A stretch of 64,000 bases of DNA from Rhizobium anhuiense (GCF_003985145.1 NZ_ML133522.1:1-64000); one strand, 5' to 3'. Shown: positions 9,588-19,025, counted from the stretch's first letter. Made by a program: numbers and translations. The notes: generated by a model from the sequence alone, not told the origin.

Positions 9588-9690
9588 AAGAAAGCAAAGA
9601 GGCCCGTGGGGAACGGACCTCTTAGGGTTCTCGGAGTGGGAAGAGGAACCAAGCCTCGGGGTCGGCTGCTAACAGGGTAGCGCTGCAATA
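9588..9690 (-). ncRNA. Candidate small RNA with pyrimidine-rich loop and terminator
   Basis: On the minus strand a stem GGTTC...GAACC encloses a C/U-rich loop (CTCTTCCCACTCCGA). It is followed by an imperfect hairpin AAGAGG-T-CCGT-tcccc-ACGG-G-CCTCTT and a T-rich tail (TTTGCTTTCTTT), the shape of a trans-acting small RNA ending in an intrinsic terminator. The loop could pair with purine-rich ribosome sites. I could not assign it to a named rhizobial sRNA family, and the 5' end is a guess. No convincing protein frame covers it. Confidence 0.4.
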
Positions 9691-9820
9691 TCGCTAATTT
9701 TCACGACGCTAATGTGTCTGGTATCAGCCGGCTGCGACCCAAAAGCCTGCCACTTTTTCGTGAAGCCTATGGCCATGTTTTGACACAAAACTGCCTTGCT
9801 CTTTCCGTATCGCCGGTTCG

Positions 9821-9973
9821 ATGCGTATTCAGATTTATATCATTGCGCTCCTGCTCAGCGCCATCATGTGGTCGATCTCATTCGATGCGGCCCGGGAATC
9901 CTATCATGCCGCGCAAAGCGCGGGATTGATGCCGAACCTGCATATCAACAAGAAGCTGGATCGCATTCTGTAG
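9821..9973 (+). CDS. Small membrane or secreted protein (50 aa), hypothetical
   Basis: Starts MRIQIYIIALLLSAIMW, one hydrophobic helix or signal peptide, followed by a short amphipathic tail rich in Ala, His and Lys ending at TAG. Composition is that of a genuine membrane microprotein. The upstream region lacks an obvious Shine-Dalgarno, which is the main doubt. I do not recognise the family. Confidence 0.4.
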   Translation: MRIQIYIIALLLSAIMWSISFDAARESYHAAQSAGLMPNLHINKKLDRIL

Positions 9974-10221
9974 ACTGCGATGTAGCTCCCAGGTCCTTGC
10001 CGATTGCGTTCTCGGCCCGCGGCCGGGACCCTGTTTCTTTCTGCGTATCGAGCCCTTCCGGACAGAAAATCAAATTTCTTAAAATTTGACCGATCCGCTT
10101 AAAAGCGCTGAAAATACTGATGTGTAGAGTGATCTCATGAAAGCGACCGAAGCGTGGACAGACGCATCGATCGTTTGGAGCCGGGCTGAAAGCCCGCCGA
10201 TCTGCAAACGGGGACCTCGAC

Positions 10222-10536
10222 ATGCGCAGAACTCTTGCCGCCATCGCCTTGACCGTGACCATCAGTGCCGCTGCCGGGCCGGCGTTCGCTATGGGCCCCG
10301 CCAGCCTTGCCCGCGACCTGATGTACACATCCGCCATCGGCCATTCGCCTGAGGTTCCCTTGACCACACGCGCCGGTTTCGTGCGCCCCGGCATTCCCCT
10401 CGTCCTGCACAGCCCCGTGACGGTCGAGGGTGAGGGTTATCGGCTCAAGACCTATTCGCGGAGCCTGAGCGTTGTCGTCGACTATATGTTTTCGAAGGCG
10501 GTCGATGTCGTGAGCGCGGTGACATTTCTCCGCTGA
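10222..10536 (+). CDS. Small secreted protein, hypothetical
   Basis: 104 residues. A clear Sec signal peptide (MRRTLAAIALTVTISAAAGPAFA, cleavage near residue 23) precedes a ~80-residue mature part with no cysteines. A GGGGACC box lies 9 bases before the ATG. The opposite-strand frames covering the same bases are Arg/Gly-rich mirrors and were discarded. Family not recognised; it probably resides in the periplasm. Confidence 0.6.
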   Translation: MRRTLAAIALTVTISAAAGPAFAMGPASLARDLMYTSAIGHSPEVPLTTRAGFVRPGIPLVLHSPVTVEGEGYRLKTYSRSLSVVVDYMFSKAVDVVSAVTFLR

Positions 10537-10566
10537 CGGGATCGACTGGAAACAGTTCAGCAATAA

Positions 10567-11583
10567 TTAGGCGCCAAGTTCGCCGCGTACGTCGAGATAC
10601 CAGTCGACGAAGGCCTTGACGCCGACATCCAGGGTCGTATCCGGCTTGTATCCCGTCAACGCGACGAGCAGATCGGGGGCGGCGAATGTGCGCGGCACAT
10701 CACCCTTCTGCATCGCCAGCATCTTGCGGATAGCGGGACGGCCGAGCGCCTTTTCCACCGTTTCGACAAAATTCATCAGGCTGACCGGCTGGCCTCCGCC
10801 AATATTGACGACACGAAAGGGTGCCTGGCGCGAAAGCGTTTCGATGCCCGCGTCGTCGAGGCGGTTTTCTTCGCTCGGGGTGATTGCCGACAATCTGACG
10901 ATCGCTTCAATGAGATCGTCGATATAGGTGAAGTCACGGCTCATATTGCCTTCGCCGTAGATCTCGATCGGCTGGTCTTCCAGCATGTTCTTGGTGAATT
11001 TGAACAGCGCCATGTCGGGCCGGCCCCATGGGCCATAAACGGTGAAGAAGCGAAAGGCCGTGGTCGGAATCTTGTGAAGATGGGCATAGCTGTGCGCCAT
11101 CAACTCCATCGATTTCTTCGTCGCGGCATAGATGGTCAGCGGCTCGTCGGCCCGATCGGTCTCGCGAAAGGGGACGGTCTCATTGGCGCCGTAGATCGAT
11201 GACGTGGAAGCCAGCATCAGGTGACGGACGTCGACGCGCCGCGCGATTTCCATGATGTTCCACGAGCCTTCGACGTTCGAACGGAGATAGGCCTCGGGAT
11301 TTTCCAGGCTGTAACGCACGCCGGCCTGCGCGGCGAGGTGGATCAGGATGTCGGGCTTGGCTGCCAGAACAGCCGATTCCAGCGCCGGCCGGTCCTCGAG
11401 CATTGATATGACGGGTTTGAACGCCGGAAACTGGGAGAGTGCCGCATGGCGCATCTCCTTGAGCTTGATGTTGTAATAGGGAGTGAGGCCATCGAAGCCG
11501 GTGACGTCATGCCCTTCCTGCAGCAGGCGCCTGGCCAGATGAAAACCGATAAAGCCGGCCGTACCGGTAATGAAGTAGCGCAT
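10567..11583 (-). CDS. lpsL: UDP-glucuronate 4-epimerase (NAD-dependent SDR), LpsL-like
   Basis: 338 residues from ATG at 11583. An earlier in-frame start adds 11 unrelated residues. Extended-SDR hallmarks: GTAGFIG at 7-13, catalytic Y152-A-A-T-K156, and LASTSSIYG upstream of it. The [16 protein letters not shown] segment and the end VDWY fit UDP-glucuronate epimerases, which convert UDP-GlcA to UDP-GalA for LPS core and acidic polysaccharides. It complements the UDP-glucose dehydrogenase at 20.9 kb, which supplies UDP-GlcA. No same-strand neighbour is close, so it is probably monocistronic. Confidence 0.88.
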   Translation of the reverse strand: MRYFITGTAGFIGFHLARRLLQEGHDVTGFDGLTPYYNIKLKEMRHAALSQFPAFKPVISMLEDRPALESAVLAAKPDILIHLAAQAGVRYSLENPEAYLRSNVEGSWNIMEIARRVDVRHLMLASTSSIYGANETVPFRETDRADEPLTIYAATKKSMELMAHSYAHLHKIPTTAFRFFTVYGPWGRPDMALFKFTKNMLEDQPIEIYGEGNMSRDFTYIDDLIEAIVRLSAITPSEENRLDDAGIETLSRQAPFRVVNIGGGQPVSLMNFVETVEKALGRPAIRKMLAMQKGDVPRTFAAPDLLVALTGYKPDTTLDVGVKAFVDWYLDVRGELGA

Positions 11584-11865
11584 TCCCACCTTTTCTCGGC
11601 TCCCTGCCGACGGCAAAGAGCCGATTCCGCATCAAAGTGCCCCCACTTACAAGATAAAAAGAGGCCGAGTCGATAGGTCTTTGAAAGAGACGGCAACAGC
11701 TTCGTCTCGGCTGCCGTCGGCCCGCCCGCCGCTGTCTTGCCGGATGACGGCCGGCCGCCGATCTTTGCCCTGCCGGCAGCCATCCCTCCCGGGCATTATG
11801 CTGCATTGCAACATTGAGGCTTGCATGTTATGGCCGGCTGGTCGTCTGCAAGCAGGTCAGGATCG

Positions 11866-12822
11866 ATGAGAAACATAATCTATTGGATTCTCTGCGCGTT
11901 TCTGACCGTTGCCATCGCGATCGTGTCGCTGCGCTATGTGACGAACTTCTGGCTGCTGTCCTTTGTCTACAGCTTTCAACTCCACCTCGGTGTCGTCTTC
12001 GTTGCCGCCAGCCTCGTCATTCTGGCCGTCAAAAGACAGATCTACGGCTTTATCCTTCTGCTTGTCTCGCTTCTTCTCATCGCTCACGGCGTCGTCATGC
12101 TGCGCGAGTTCTCGCAGGATGGCAGAGCAGCGGACACGCCGCCGCTTTTTCGTCTGATGTCGTTCAACATTGCGATCGACAACTGGAAAAACTCGACCGA
12201 AATTACCGATATGGTGATTGCGTCGAATGCCGATGTCGTCAATCTGCTCGAAGCCAAGCCGCTGACATTCCATCTGCAGCAATTGTTCAAGGCCTATCCC
12301 TATCATATCGGCTGCGACAGTGGGAAAGATACGTGCGATACGCTGGTGCTGTCCAAGCGCCCGTTCGTTAGCCGGCAGGTCGCCAGCATGGGCAGCCTCC
12401 GAAAAAACAGGCTGGTGATATCGAGCGTCGACTTCGGCGGCGAGACCATCAATCTGGTGTCGGCGCACCTGACCAAACCATATTTCGACGATTTCCAGAT
12501 GGCCGAATTGGAAGATCTCGGCAAAGTGCTGGGTTCGATCGACGGCCCTCTGGTGTTGTCAGGCGACTTCAACTCCTCGGTGATCGCTCCAAGCATCCAA
12601 GGTTTTCTGCGTGAACAGCAGCTGATAACGATCGTGCCGGAACCGGCAACATGGCCGGTTGCCGCCGGCGCGCTCGGGATCGCCATCGACCACATATTTG
12701 CCCGCACGCCGCTTCATCTGCGATCGCTGAAACGTCTCGATGACAATCTCGGCTCGAACCATGCAGGCCTGATCGCCGAATTCGTTCTCGACAAGGGTGG
12801 CGAAACTTCACCGGCAAAGTGA
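11866..12822 (+). CDS. Endonuclease/exonuclease/phosphatase-fold membrane protein
   Basis: 318 residues from ATG 11866, preceded by AGGATCG; an in-frame ATG 15 codons earlier is possible. Three N-terminal membrane helices (residues ~4-80) anchor a C-terminal EEP domain. Motifs visible are MSFNIAI (~98-104), the metal-binding SGDFNS (~240) and the catalytic SNHAGLIAEF (~293). It lacks a strong phosphodiesterase glutamate cluster that I can point to. Proteins of this build are annotated as putative membrane-anchored nucleases or phosphatases; the natural substrate is unknown. The triple hairpin repeat begins at its stop codon. Confidence 0.8.
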   Translation: MRNIIYWILCAFLTVAIAIVSLRYVTNFWLLSFVYSFQLHLGVVFVAASLVILAVKRQIYGFILLLVSLLLIAHGVVMLREFSQDGRAADTPPLFRLMSFNIAIDNWKNSTEITDMVIASNADVVNLLEAKPLTFHLQQLFKAYPYHIGCDSGKDTCDTLVLSKRPFVSRQVASMGSLRKNRLVISSVDFGGETINLVSAHLTKPYFDDFQMAELEDLGKVLGSIDGPLVLSGDFNSSVIAPSIQGFLREQQLITIVPEPATWPVAAGALGIAIDHIFARTPLHLRSLKRLDDNLGSNHAGLIAEFVLDKGGETSPAK

Positions 12823-12823
12823 G

Positions 12824-12878
12824 CTTGCCGGGGGCAAGATGACCTTGCCGGGGGCAAGAGAGCTTGCCCGGGGCAAAG
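12824..12878. repeat. Three tandem copies of a 15-bp hairpin unit
   Basis: CTTGCCGGGGGCAAG occurs at 12824-12838 and 12844-12858. A variant, CTTGCCCGGGGCAAA, occurs at 12863-12877. Each unit is itself an inverted repeat (CTTGCC/GGCAAG), spaced 4-5 bases apart, between two convergent genes. It may act as a bidirectional transcription stop or mRNA-stabilising hairpin. Confidence 0.8.
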
Positions 12879-13184
12879 TCAAAATCTCGTTCTGCCGCCT
12901 TTTTTGTCGATCATCTGAAATTTCTCGCCGTCGGTCTTCACGCTGACGCAGTCGGTCGACTTGTTGGGAAACCGGACACACACCTGGCCGTTGGTGATCT
13001 TATAGCCATTGGCGTTGCCCTTGCGATACTCGTAACCGTTGCTGCTTTCTTTCAGCTCCGACGTGCCCGGCAGGTGCTGGCGAATTTCAGCCTCGCTTGC
13101 GGTTCGCATCTTTCCCGTTTCGGCTAACGCCATTCCCGGCAACATGACTGAAAGAAATCCGGCGAGGGCGGTCATGATACGCAT
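12879..13184 (-). CDS. Small secreted protein, hypothetical
   Basis: 101 residues from ATG 13184, which has a GGAG box about 11 bases upstream; two earlier in-frame starts lack a better site. Signal peptide at residues 1-21 (cleavage after ALA). The mature ~80 residues carry two cysteines (VCVRF, TDCVS) that could form a disulfide, and a repeated KxxxNGY-type pattern. Function unknown. It converges on the EEP-fold gene, with the hairpin repeats between them. Confidence 0.65.
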   Translation of the reverse strand: MRIMTALAGFLSVMLPGMALAETGKMRTASEAEIRQHLPGTSELKESSNGYEYRKGNANGYKITNGQVCVRFPNKSTDCVSVKTDGEKFQMIDKKGGRTRF

Positions 13185-13300
13185 CAGGGGGATATCTCCA
13201 GTCATGTCTTTCGGTGCGCCCATTCTACGAGAACTCCGAGAGCGAATTCAACAGCGAAGGTGGTCGCGCCGCAGGCCGACCAGCGGCTGCGGCTGCGATT

Positions 13301-14728
13301 TTACGTTCTTCCGAACTCATCGACGATACGGATGATGTCGTCTTCGCCGAGATAGGAGCCGGTCTGCACCTCGATGAGTTCGAGGACGATCTTGCCGGGA
13401 TTGGCGAGACGATGAACTTCGCCGAGCGGAATATAGACGCTCTCGTTCTCGCGCAGCATCCGAACGGTCTCGCCGACTGTCACCTCGGCCGTTCCCTTGA
13501 CGACGACCCAGTGTTCGGAGCGATGGTGGTGTTTTTGCAGCGAGAGCTTCTTGCCCGGCGTGACGAAGATGCGCTTCACCTGGAAACGATCGCCGTTGAA
13601 GATGGAGGTATAGCCGCCCCAGGGACGGTAGGACGTCGGATGGGTTTCGGCGAATTTCGCCGTGGCGGACTTAGAGGCCAGCATCTTGACCAATTGTCCG
13701 ACATTCTGGCTGTCTTTGAGCGGTCCGACATAGACGGCGTCTTCGCTGGCGATGACGGCGACATCATCCATGCCCTGGACGGCAAGATGCACGCCATGGG
13801 TCATGACGAGCGAGTTGCGGGTATTGACGACGGTGGTGTTGGCGGCGGCGACGTTGCCGTTGTCGTCGCGTGCGCCTGATTTCCAGACGGCATCCCAGCT
13901 GCCCATGTCCGACCATTTGAACGGTGAGGGGACGACAGCCGCCTTGGACGTTTTTTCCATGATCGCATAGTCTATGGAGATATCGGGGCTCTTGGCGAAA
14001 TGGTCGGCGTCGAGGCGGGTGAAATCGAGGTCGCGGCTTGCTTTCGAAACGGCCTTGCTGGCCGCCTTCAGCACATCGGGCGCATATTCCTGCAGTTCGG
14101 CGACGAGCTCCGCCACCGGGAACATGAAGATGCCTGAATTCCAGTAGAAGCCGCCGTCGGCGAGCATCCGTTCGGCCGTTTCCAATGCCGGCTTCTCCAC
14201 GAAGCGGACGACCTTGTGCGCACCATTTTCGAGGGCATCGCCGATCTCGATATAGCCGTAACCCGTCGCTGGCTCCGTCGGCGTGATACCGAAGGTTACG
14301 AGCTTGCCGTCGGCAGCGGCATCGCGGGCGATGCGGATGCAATCGAAATAGCTCTTGTCGGCGAGGATCTCGTGATCCGAGGCGAGCATCTGGATGATGG
14401 TGTGCTTGCCAAAGAGGTCAGCTGCAAGCGTTGCGGCCGCGGCCACCGCTGCGGCTGTGTTGCGGGCGACCGGTTCGAGCAGGATCGCTGCGAGCGGGAT
14501 GGCGCGCTCTCGAGCCTGTTCGGCGACCAGGAAGCGGAATTCCTCATTGGTGACGACGATCGGAGCTTCATAGAGTTCGGGATCGGAAACGCGTTCGAGA
14601 GTTTCCTGAAACAACGTCTTGTCGCCGACGAACTGGATGAATTGTTTCGGTGCGGTGGCACGGGAAAGCGGCCAGAGCCGCGTGCCTTTGCCGCCGGCCA
14701 TGATCACGGGAACGATTTTCTGCGTCAT
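13301..14728 (-). CDS. noeJ: Mannose-1-phosphate guanylyltransferase / mannose-6-phosphate isomerase
   Basis: 475 residues from ATG 14728, preceded by AAGGAAC. The pyrophosphorylase signature GGKGTRLWPLSR is at 12-23, followed by PKQF. The C-terminal ~110 residues form a type II isomerase cupin (PGKKLSLQKHHHRSEHW, with metal-binding His/Glu). It makes GDP-mannose from mannose-1-P and can interconvert Fru-6-P and Man-6-P. It lies just downstream of the phosphomannomutase on the same strand, so together they make GDP-mannose. Also known as manC, algA or xanB in other species. Confidence 0.93.
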   Translation of the reverse strand: MTQKIVPVIMAGGKGTRLWPLSRATAPKQFIQFVGDKTLFQETLERVSDPELYEAPIVVTNEEFRFLVAEQARERAIPLAAILLEPVARNTAAAVAAAATLAADLFGKHTIIQMLASDHEILADKSYFDCIRIARDAAADGKLVTFGITPTEPATGYGYIEIGDALENGAHKVVRFVEKPALETAERMLADGGFYWNSGIFMFPVAELVAELQEYAPDVLKAASKAVSKASRDLDFTRLDADHFAKSPDISIDYAIMEKTSKAAVVPSPFKWSDMGSWDAVWKSGARDDNGNVAAANTTVVNTRNSLVMTHGVHLAVQGMDDVAVIASEDAVYVGPLKDSQNVGQLVKMLASKSATAKFAETHPTSYRPWGGYTSIFNGDRFQVKRIFVTPGKKLSLQKHHHRSEHWVVVKGTAEVTVGETVRMLRENESVYIPLGEVHRLANPGKIVLELIEVQTGSYLGEDDIIRIVDEFGRT

Positions 14729-14767
14729 AGGCGGGTTCCTTGAGATAAACGGCTTGTTCGTCACATG

Positions 14768-16192
14768 TCACCGGGCGCTTGCCCAGTCTCTTATTCGATT
14801 GAGCCCTGTCTTCAGCAAGTCCAGGGCTGCAGCTTCGCTGCCGGCCTCCACGTAGCAGCGCATCTCAGGCGCATTGCCGGATGGGCGGAAGTGAATGATC
14901 CCGCCGTCTCCTAGCGTCACCCGAAGTCCGTCGATATCGGATTTCGCGGCCACCTCGCCGATCGGCTGCAGGAAAGCCCGGAGATTTTCTTCCGAGGTGC
15001 GCAGATGCTCCATCAGTGCCGCGCTCGTCTCCACCGGAAAATTCTCCAGCCGATCGGCAGCGGCAAAGGGCAGGTGATAGGAGGCGGCAATGGCTGAGAG
15101 CGGCTGCCTGCGGATAGCGGCGAGCGACAGGATTGCGAGCATCGGGACAAAACAATCACGCGTCGGCAAGGCGCGCACGGCTCTGCCGTTGATATCGAAA
15201 GGGGTTGCTGTCAGCAGCCCGCCATTGGCTTCAAAGCCCATGACATGATCTTCGCCGGCGGCTACGGCCTCTTCCATACCGGATATGACGAAGGGCGAGC
15301 CGACGCGGGTGCGCCTGACGGCGAAAGAGCCTGCGGCCTCGATGCCGGAATTTGACGTAACCGGCGTCACCACCGTCCCGGCGCGCAAGAAATTGGCTGC
15401 CACAAGGCCGAGAAGGTCGCCGCGCAAGGGGGCGCCGGTTTCGTCAGCGACCAGCGGACGGTCGCCGTCGCCATCGGTCGAGACGATTGCATCGAACTTG
15501 TGCTCGGACACCCAGCGCTTCATCAGCGTGATCGTCTCCTCGGAAACAGCCTCGGTATCGACGGGGATGAAACTCTCCGAACGTCCGAGAGCGGTGATCT
15601 CAGCGCCGTAATGAGCGAGAACGTCAACCAGCAGATCGCGGGCGACGGTGCTGTGCTGGTAGACGCCGATCTTCATGCCGGACAGCGCGCCTTGCGGAAG
15701 CAGGGCGGCATTGCGTTCAAAAAAGAGCTGCCGGCAGATCGCTTCATGATCCTCCGTCTCGGCCGGCGCCTGCGTCACCGCTTCACCGGTTCGCTCGATC
15801 TCGGCCGCCGATGCGGTAATTGCCGTCTCGTCCGATTTGTCGATCTCGCCATCGGGACGATAGAACTTGATGCCGTTGCGGTCCGCCGGAATATGCGAGC
15901 CCGTAACCATCAGGCATGCGGCGTTGCTCTCGAGGCCATAGAGGGCAAGAGCGGGTGTGGGGACATTGCCGCAGTCGAATATCCGGAAGCCGAGCGCGGC
16001 GAGCGCACCTGCACAATTTCCCGAAATTTCGGGGCTTGAATCGCGAAAATCACGGCCGATCAGAATGACGTCGCCGGCCTGCGCCTTGCCGGTCTGCGAC
16101 AGATATTTGCCGAACGCGGTGGCGTAGAGAGCAGAGGCGCGTCCCTTGAGATCGACTGAAAGTCCGCGAAGGCCGCTCGTGCCGAATTTCAT
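14768..16192 (-). CDS. noeK: Phosphomannomutase (alpha-D-phosphohexomutase family)
   Basis: 474 residues starting MKFGTSGLRG; a longer in-frame start adds 22 residues without homology sense. The phosphoserine loop is T97-G-S99-H100-I-P (canonical TASHNP), the metal loop D240-G-D242-G-D244-R, the sugar-binding loop GFEANGG, and the phosphate loop RPSGNAPEMR. It interconverts mannose-6-P and mannose-1-P for the guanylyltransferase 39 bases downstream. The S99 loop departs slightly from consensus (TGSHIP), as in several rhizobial homologues. Confidence 0.9.
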   Translation of the reverse strand: MKFGTSGLRGLSVDLKGRASALYATAFGKYLSQTGKAQAGDVILIGRDFRDSSPEISGNCAGALAALGFRIFDCGNVPTPALALYGLESNAACLMVTGSHIPADRNGIKFYRPDGEIDKSDETAITASAAEIERTGEAVTQAPAETEDHEAICRQLFFERNAALLPQGALSGMKIGVYQHSTVARDLLVDVLAHYGAEITALGRSESFIPVDTEAVSEETITLMKRWVSEHKFDAIVSTDGDGDRPLVADETGAPLRGDLLGLVAANFLRAGTVVTPVTSNSGIEAAGSFAVRRTRVGSPFVISGMEEAVAAGEDHVMGFEANGGLLTATPFDINGRAVRALPTRDCFVPMLAILSLAAIRRQPLSAIAASYHLPFAAADRLENFPVETSAALMEHLRTSEENLRAFLQPIGEVAAKSDIDGLRVTLGDGGIIHFRPSGNAPEMRCYVEAGSEAAALDLLKTGLNRIRDWASAR

Positions 16193-16431
16193 AGGAAGAC
16201 ATGGCTCCGATTGCACGATCAAGTTTCTACTCAGGCCGCCTGCCGGCGTAAACACCAAAGCTCACATATAGTTAAACACGGAGGATGATGTTTCACGCAG
16301 GCTTTTGCAATCTTCTCTTGCTGAATTCTGAGGGCGTAGACCCATTGCTGATCCAGCAGGCATTGCAGCGTAGATCGATTTTGTTAGAACCGTGTGTCTG
16401 TTGTTTCGTCCTATGCGAAGGATTTTCCTAG

Positions 16432-17133
16432 ATGAGCGATACATCCGTCAGTCTCGAGGAGAGTTGGAAGGCTGCGCTGGAGGGGGAGTTTTCAAGCCCC
16501 TACATGCAACAGCTCAAATCCTTCCTCATCGCGCAGAAGCAAGTCGGAAAGCGGATTTTCCCCAAGGGCAGCGAATATTTCCGCGCCCTCGATCTGACGC
16601 CGATCTCCAACGTCAAGGCCGTCATCCTCGGCCAGGACCCCTATCACGGGCTCGGGCAAGCCCATGGGCTGTGCTTCAGTGTCCGGCCGGGTGTGCGCAT
16701 CCCGCCCTCCCTCGTCAATATCTACAAGGAGATGGAAACGGATCTCGGCATAGTGCCGGCACGTCACGGTTTTCTCGAGCATTGGGCAAGACAGGGCGTG
16801 CTCCTGCTGAACAGCGTGCTGACGGTCGAGGAAGGACAGGCGGCGGCTCATCAGGGCAAGGGATGGGAGCGCTTCACCGACGCCGTCATCCGCAAGGTCA
16901 ATGATGAATGCGAATCCGTCGTCTTCATGCTCTGGGGTTCCTATGCCCAGCGCAAGGCCGCCTTCGTCGATACAACGCGGCATCTCGTGCTCCGGGCGCC
17001 GCATCCCTCGCCGCTTTCCGCCCATAACGGCTTTTTCGGCTGCGGGCATTTTTCGAAGGCGAACGCCTTCCTGCAGTCGCGCGGACGCGAACCGATCGAC
17101 TGGCAATTGCCGGCCAATCCCCACGAAGCCTAG
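16432..17133 (+). CDS. ung: Uracil-DNA glycosylase, family 1
   Basis: 233 residues. The catalytic water-activating motif is G67-Q-D69-P-Y-H72, and the DNA-intercalating loop is H191-PSPLS196. Uracil recognition residues are in LLLNSVLTV (~124-132). It removes uracil from DNA to start base-excision repair. It is a housekeeping gene inserted between polysaccharide precursor genes and a detoxification pair, transcribed divergently from noeK. Length fits the family (220-240). Confidence 0.95.
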   Translation: MSDTSVSLEESWKAALEGEFSSPYMQQLKSFLIAQKQVGKRIFPKGSEYFRALDLTPISNVKAVILGQDPYHGLGQAHGLCFSVRPGVRIPPSLVNIYKEMETDLGIVPARHGFLEHWARQGVLLLNSVLTVEEGQAAAHQGKGWERFTDAVIRKVNDECESVVFMLWGSYAQRKAAFVDTTRHLVLRAPHPSPLSAHNGFFGCGHFSKANAFLQSRGREPIDWQLPANPHEA

Positions 17134-17135
17134 TT

Positions 17136-17161
17136 GTGAACGTAAGCGAGCATTCGTTCAC
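17136..17161. promoter_or_regulatory. Inverted repeat, candidate operator or terminator
   Basis: GTGAACG-12 bases-CGTTCAC lies 3 bases after the ung stop and 108 bases before the dioxygenase start. The symmetry suits a dimeric repressor such as a TetR-type protein controlling the dioxygenase-esterase pair. A weak terminator for ung is the alternative. Confidence 0.3.
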
Positions 17162-17268
17162 TAAAAGAAGACAATGCGTTTTGATCTAAGGGTCTGTTCC
17201 GCAGGAGCTGCAGCGCGCATCTTAGCCTCATCGAAAGCCCGCAACGGCGGGCATGAAAGGGGTCTCAC

Positions 17269-18201
17269 ATGCTCGATCAGATCAAGGGTCTGCACCACGT
17301 CACGTCGATGGCGCAGGACGCCCGCACCAATAACCAGTTTTTCACCAATGCGCTCGGCCTGCGCCGCGTCAAGAAGACCGTCAACTTCGACGCGCCTGAC
17401 GTTTATCACCTTTACTACGGTGACGAGATCGGCACGCCCGGCAGCGTGATGACCTATTTCCCGTTCCCGAAGATGGCGCAGGGCCGTCCCGGCACCGGGG
17501 AGGTCGGCACGACGGTGTTTTCCGTTCCGCAAGGCTCGCTCGGCTTCTGGAGCGATCGCTTGGCCGCGCTCGGTCTCGGCGGACTGAAGGCGGAGGAAAG
17601 TTTCGGCGAAAAGAGGCTGAACTTCTCCGGTCCCGATGGCGACGGCTTCGCGCTCGTCGAGGTCAGGGATGATGCGCGTCAGCCCTGGGCACAGGGCGGC
17701 ATCAGCGAGGACCATGCCATTCGCGGCTTCCACTCTGTCGCCATGCGGCTGAGGGACGAGGGCGCCACGGCCGAACTCCTGAAGTTCATGGGCTACGAGG
17801 TGTCTGAGGAAAGGGATGGCGTCAAGCGGCTGATCAAACCCTCCGGCAATGGCGCGCATCTCATCGATCTCGAAACCATGCCGAACATTGCCCGCGCGCT
17901 TCCCGGCGCCGGCTCCGTTCACCATGTCGCCTTCGCCGTCGAAAACCGCGAGAAGCAGCTCGAAGTGCGCAAGGCACTGATGGACACCGGCTACCAGGTC
18001 ACGCCAGTGATCGACCGCGATTATTTCTGGGCGATCTATTTCCGCACGCCGGGCGGTGTGCTGTTCGAGGTCGCGACCAATGAGCCCGGCTTCGATCGCG
18101 ACGAAGATACGGCCCATCTCGGCGAAGCCCTGAAGCTGCCGCAGCAGCACGCCCATCTTCGCGCGCTGCTCGAGCAGCATCTGCAGCCGCTCGAAGCGTA
18201 A
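17269..18201 (+). CDS. Ring-cleaving dioxygenase, glyoxalase (VOC) superfamily, MhqO/MhqE-like
   Basis: 310 residues with two VOC domains (~5-130 and ~150-290). Likely metal ligands are in GLHHVTSM (His9/10), the second-domain SVHHVAFAVE, and the glutamate of GVLFEVATNEPGF. An AAAGGGG box precedes the ATG. Bacillus MhqO/MhqE-type proteins are linked to hydroquinone and quinone tolerance. The next gene encodes an MhqD-like esterase 11 bases downstream, the same pairing as in Bacillus mhq operons. The true substrate here is not shown. Confidence 0.85.
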   Translation: MLDQIKGLHHVTSMAQDARTNNQFFTNALGLRRVKKTVNFDAPDVYHLYYGDEIGTPGSVMTYFPFPKMAQGRPGTGEVGTTVFSVPQGSLGFWSDRLAALGLGGLKAEESFGEKRLNFSGPDGDGFALVEVRDDARQPWAQGGISEDHAIRGFHSVAMRLRDEGATAELLKFMGYEVSEERDGVKRLIKPSGNGAHLIDLETMPNIARALPGAGSVHHVAFAVENREKQLEVRKALMDTGYQVTPVIDRDYFWAIYFRTPGGVLFEVATNEPGFDRDEDTAHLGEALKLPQQHAHLRALLEQHLQPLEA

Positions 18202-18212
18202 GGAGAGGCGAT

Positions 18213-18818
18213 ATGACCGAAACCGGATATGTGCACCGGCTGTATGCCGGTGCACCGGATAAACCCATCCTGTTGGTACTGCACGGCACCGGCGGTGACG
18301 AAAACCAGTTCTTCGACTTCGGCCGGCGCCTGCTGCCCGAGGCGACGATACTCTCGCCGCGCGGAGATGTTTCCGAACATGGCGCGGCGCGATTCTTTCG
18401 CCGCACCGGGGAGGGGGTCTACGATATGCCCGACCTCTTGCGAGCGACGGAAAAGATGGCCGCCTACGTCAAGGCGTTTGCCGACGAGCACCGGGCTTCC
18501 AAGATTCTCGGCCTGGGTTTTTCAAACGGCGCAAATATTCTTGCCAACGTGCTGATCGAGAAGGGTATCTTCGATGCTGCGGTTTTGATGCACCCGCTCA
18601 TTCCGTTTCAACCTGAAGACCAGTCGACGCTTGCGGGAAAAAAGGTGCTGGTGACGGCAGGGCAGCGAGATCCGATCGCTCCCGTTCCCATGACCGAGGC
18701 GCTGTCCGACCATCTTAAGAGCCGAGGGGCTGATGTCAGGGTGGTCTGGCATCCCGGTGGACACGAGATTGCGCCGCTTGAGATCAATGCGGTCCGCGAT
18801 TTTCTCGGCGATTATTGA
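18213..18818 (+). CDS. Carboxylesterase/phospholipase-type alpha/beta hydrolase, MhqD-like
   Basis: 201 residues. The oxyanion region is LHGTGGDENQF (24-33), the nucleophile Ser104 in GFSNGAN, the acid Asp153 in GQRDPIAP and His184 in HPGGHEI: a complete catalytic triad. Length is typical of the small carboxylesterase/thioesterase family. It is co-transcribed with the VOC dioxygenase upstream and follows its stop by 11 bases with AAGGAGAGG as ribosome site. Probably a cytoplasmic detoxification enzyme. Confidence 0.87.
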   Translation: MTETGYVHRLYAGAPDKPILLVLHGTGGDENQFFDFGRRLLPEATILSPRGDVSEHGAARFFRRTGEGVYDMPDLLRATEKMAAYVKAFADEHRASKILGLGFSNGANILANVLIEKGIFDAAVLMHPLIPFQPEDQSTLAGKKVLVTAGQRDPIAPVPMTEALSDHLKSRGADVRVVWHPGGHEIAPLEINAVRDFLGDY

Positions 18819-18830
18819 AGCGTACACCTC

Positions 18831-18930
18831 TAAAGCGCGTCGCAATCTTTCAGATTCGCTCCTGGCGCTTTAGGTCTTGGTTTTACGCATGTCGTGGTCG
18901 CAAAACCGCTGCACACTTTTGGGCGACAAG
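18831..18930. repeat. RIME-like intergenic repeat, copy A
   Basis: Contains TAAAGCGCGTCGC, then ATCTTTCAGATTCGC, GGCGCTTTA and GTCGCAAAACCGCTGCACA. The same series recurs at 36951-37040. These imperfect palindromes resemble the Rhizobium intergenic mosaic elements; they carry no coding frame. Confidence 0.65.
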
Positions 18931-19025
18931 CTTTAGCTGGCGGGAGACTGATTTGCGGGACCGACGATTGCCGGTCCCGCATCTTTGCTGGCACGATGAT
19001 CCCATCGTCCGTTATCGATAAGACT

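Larger units (their letters stand above)
9373..9820. other. Gene-free stretch
   Basis: Holds the cecR-side palindrome and the candidate small RNA. The short plus-strand frames here have no ribosome site or protein-like composition. Confidence 0.6.

Noticed and set aside
9945..10563. Minus-strand frames of 149 and 142 residues around 10 kb
   Set aside because: They oppose a plus-strand gene with a clear signal peptide and have unnatural composition.
12824..12878. CRISPR array
   Set aside because: Repeats are only 15 bp with 4-5 base spacers; no cas genes.
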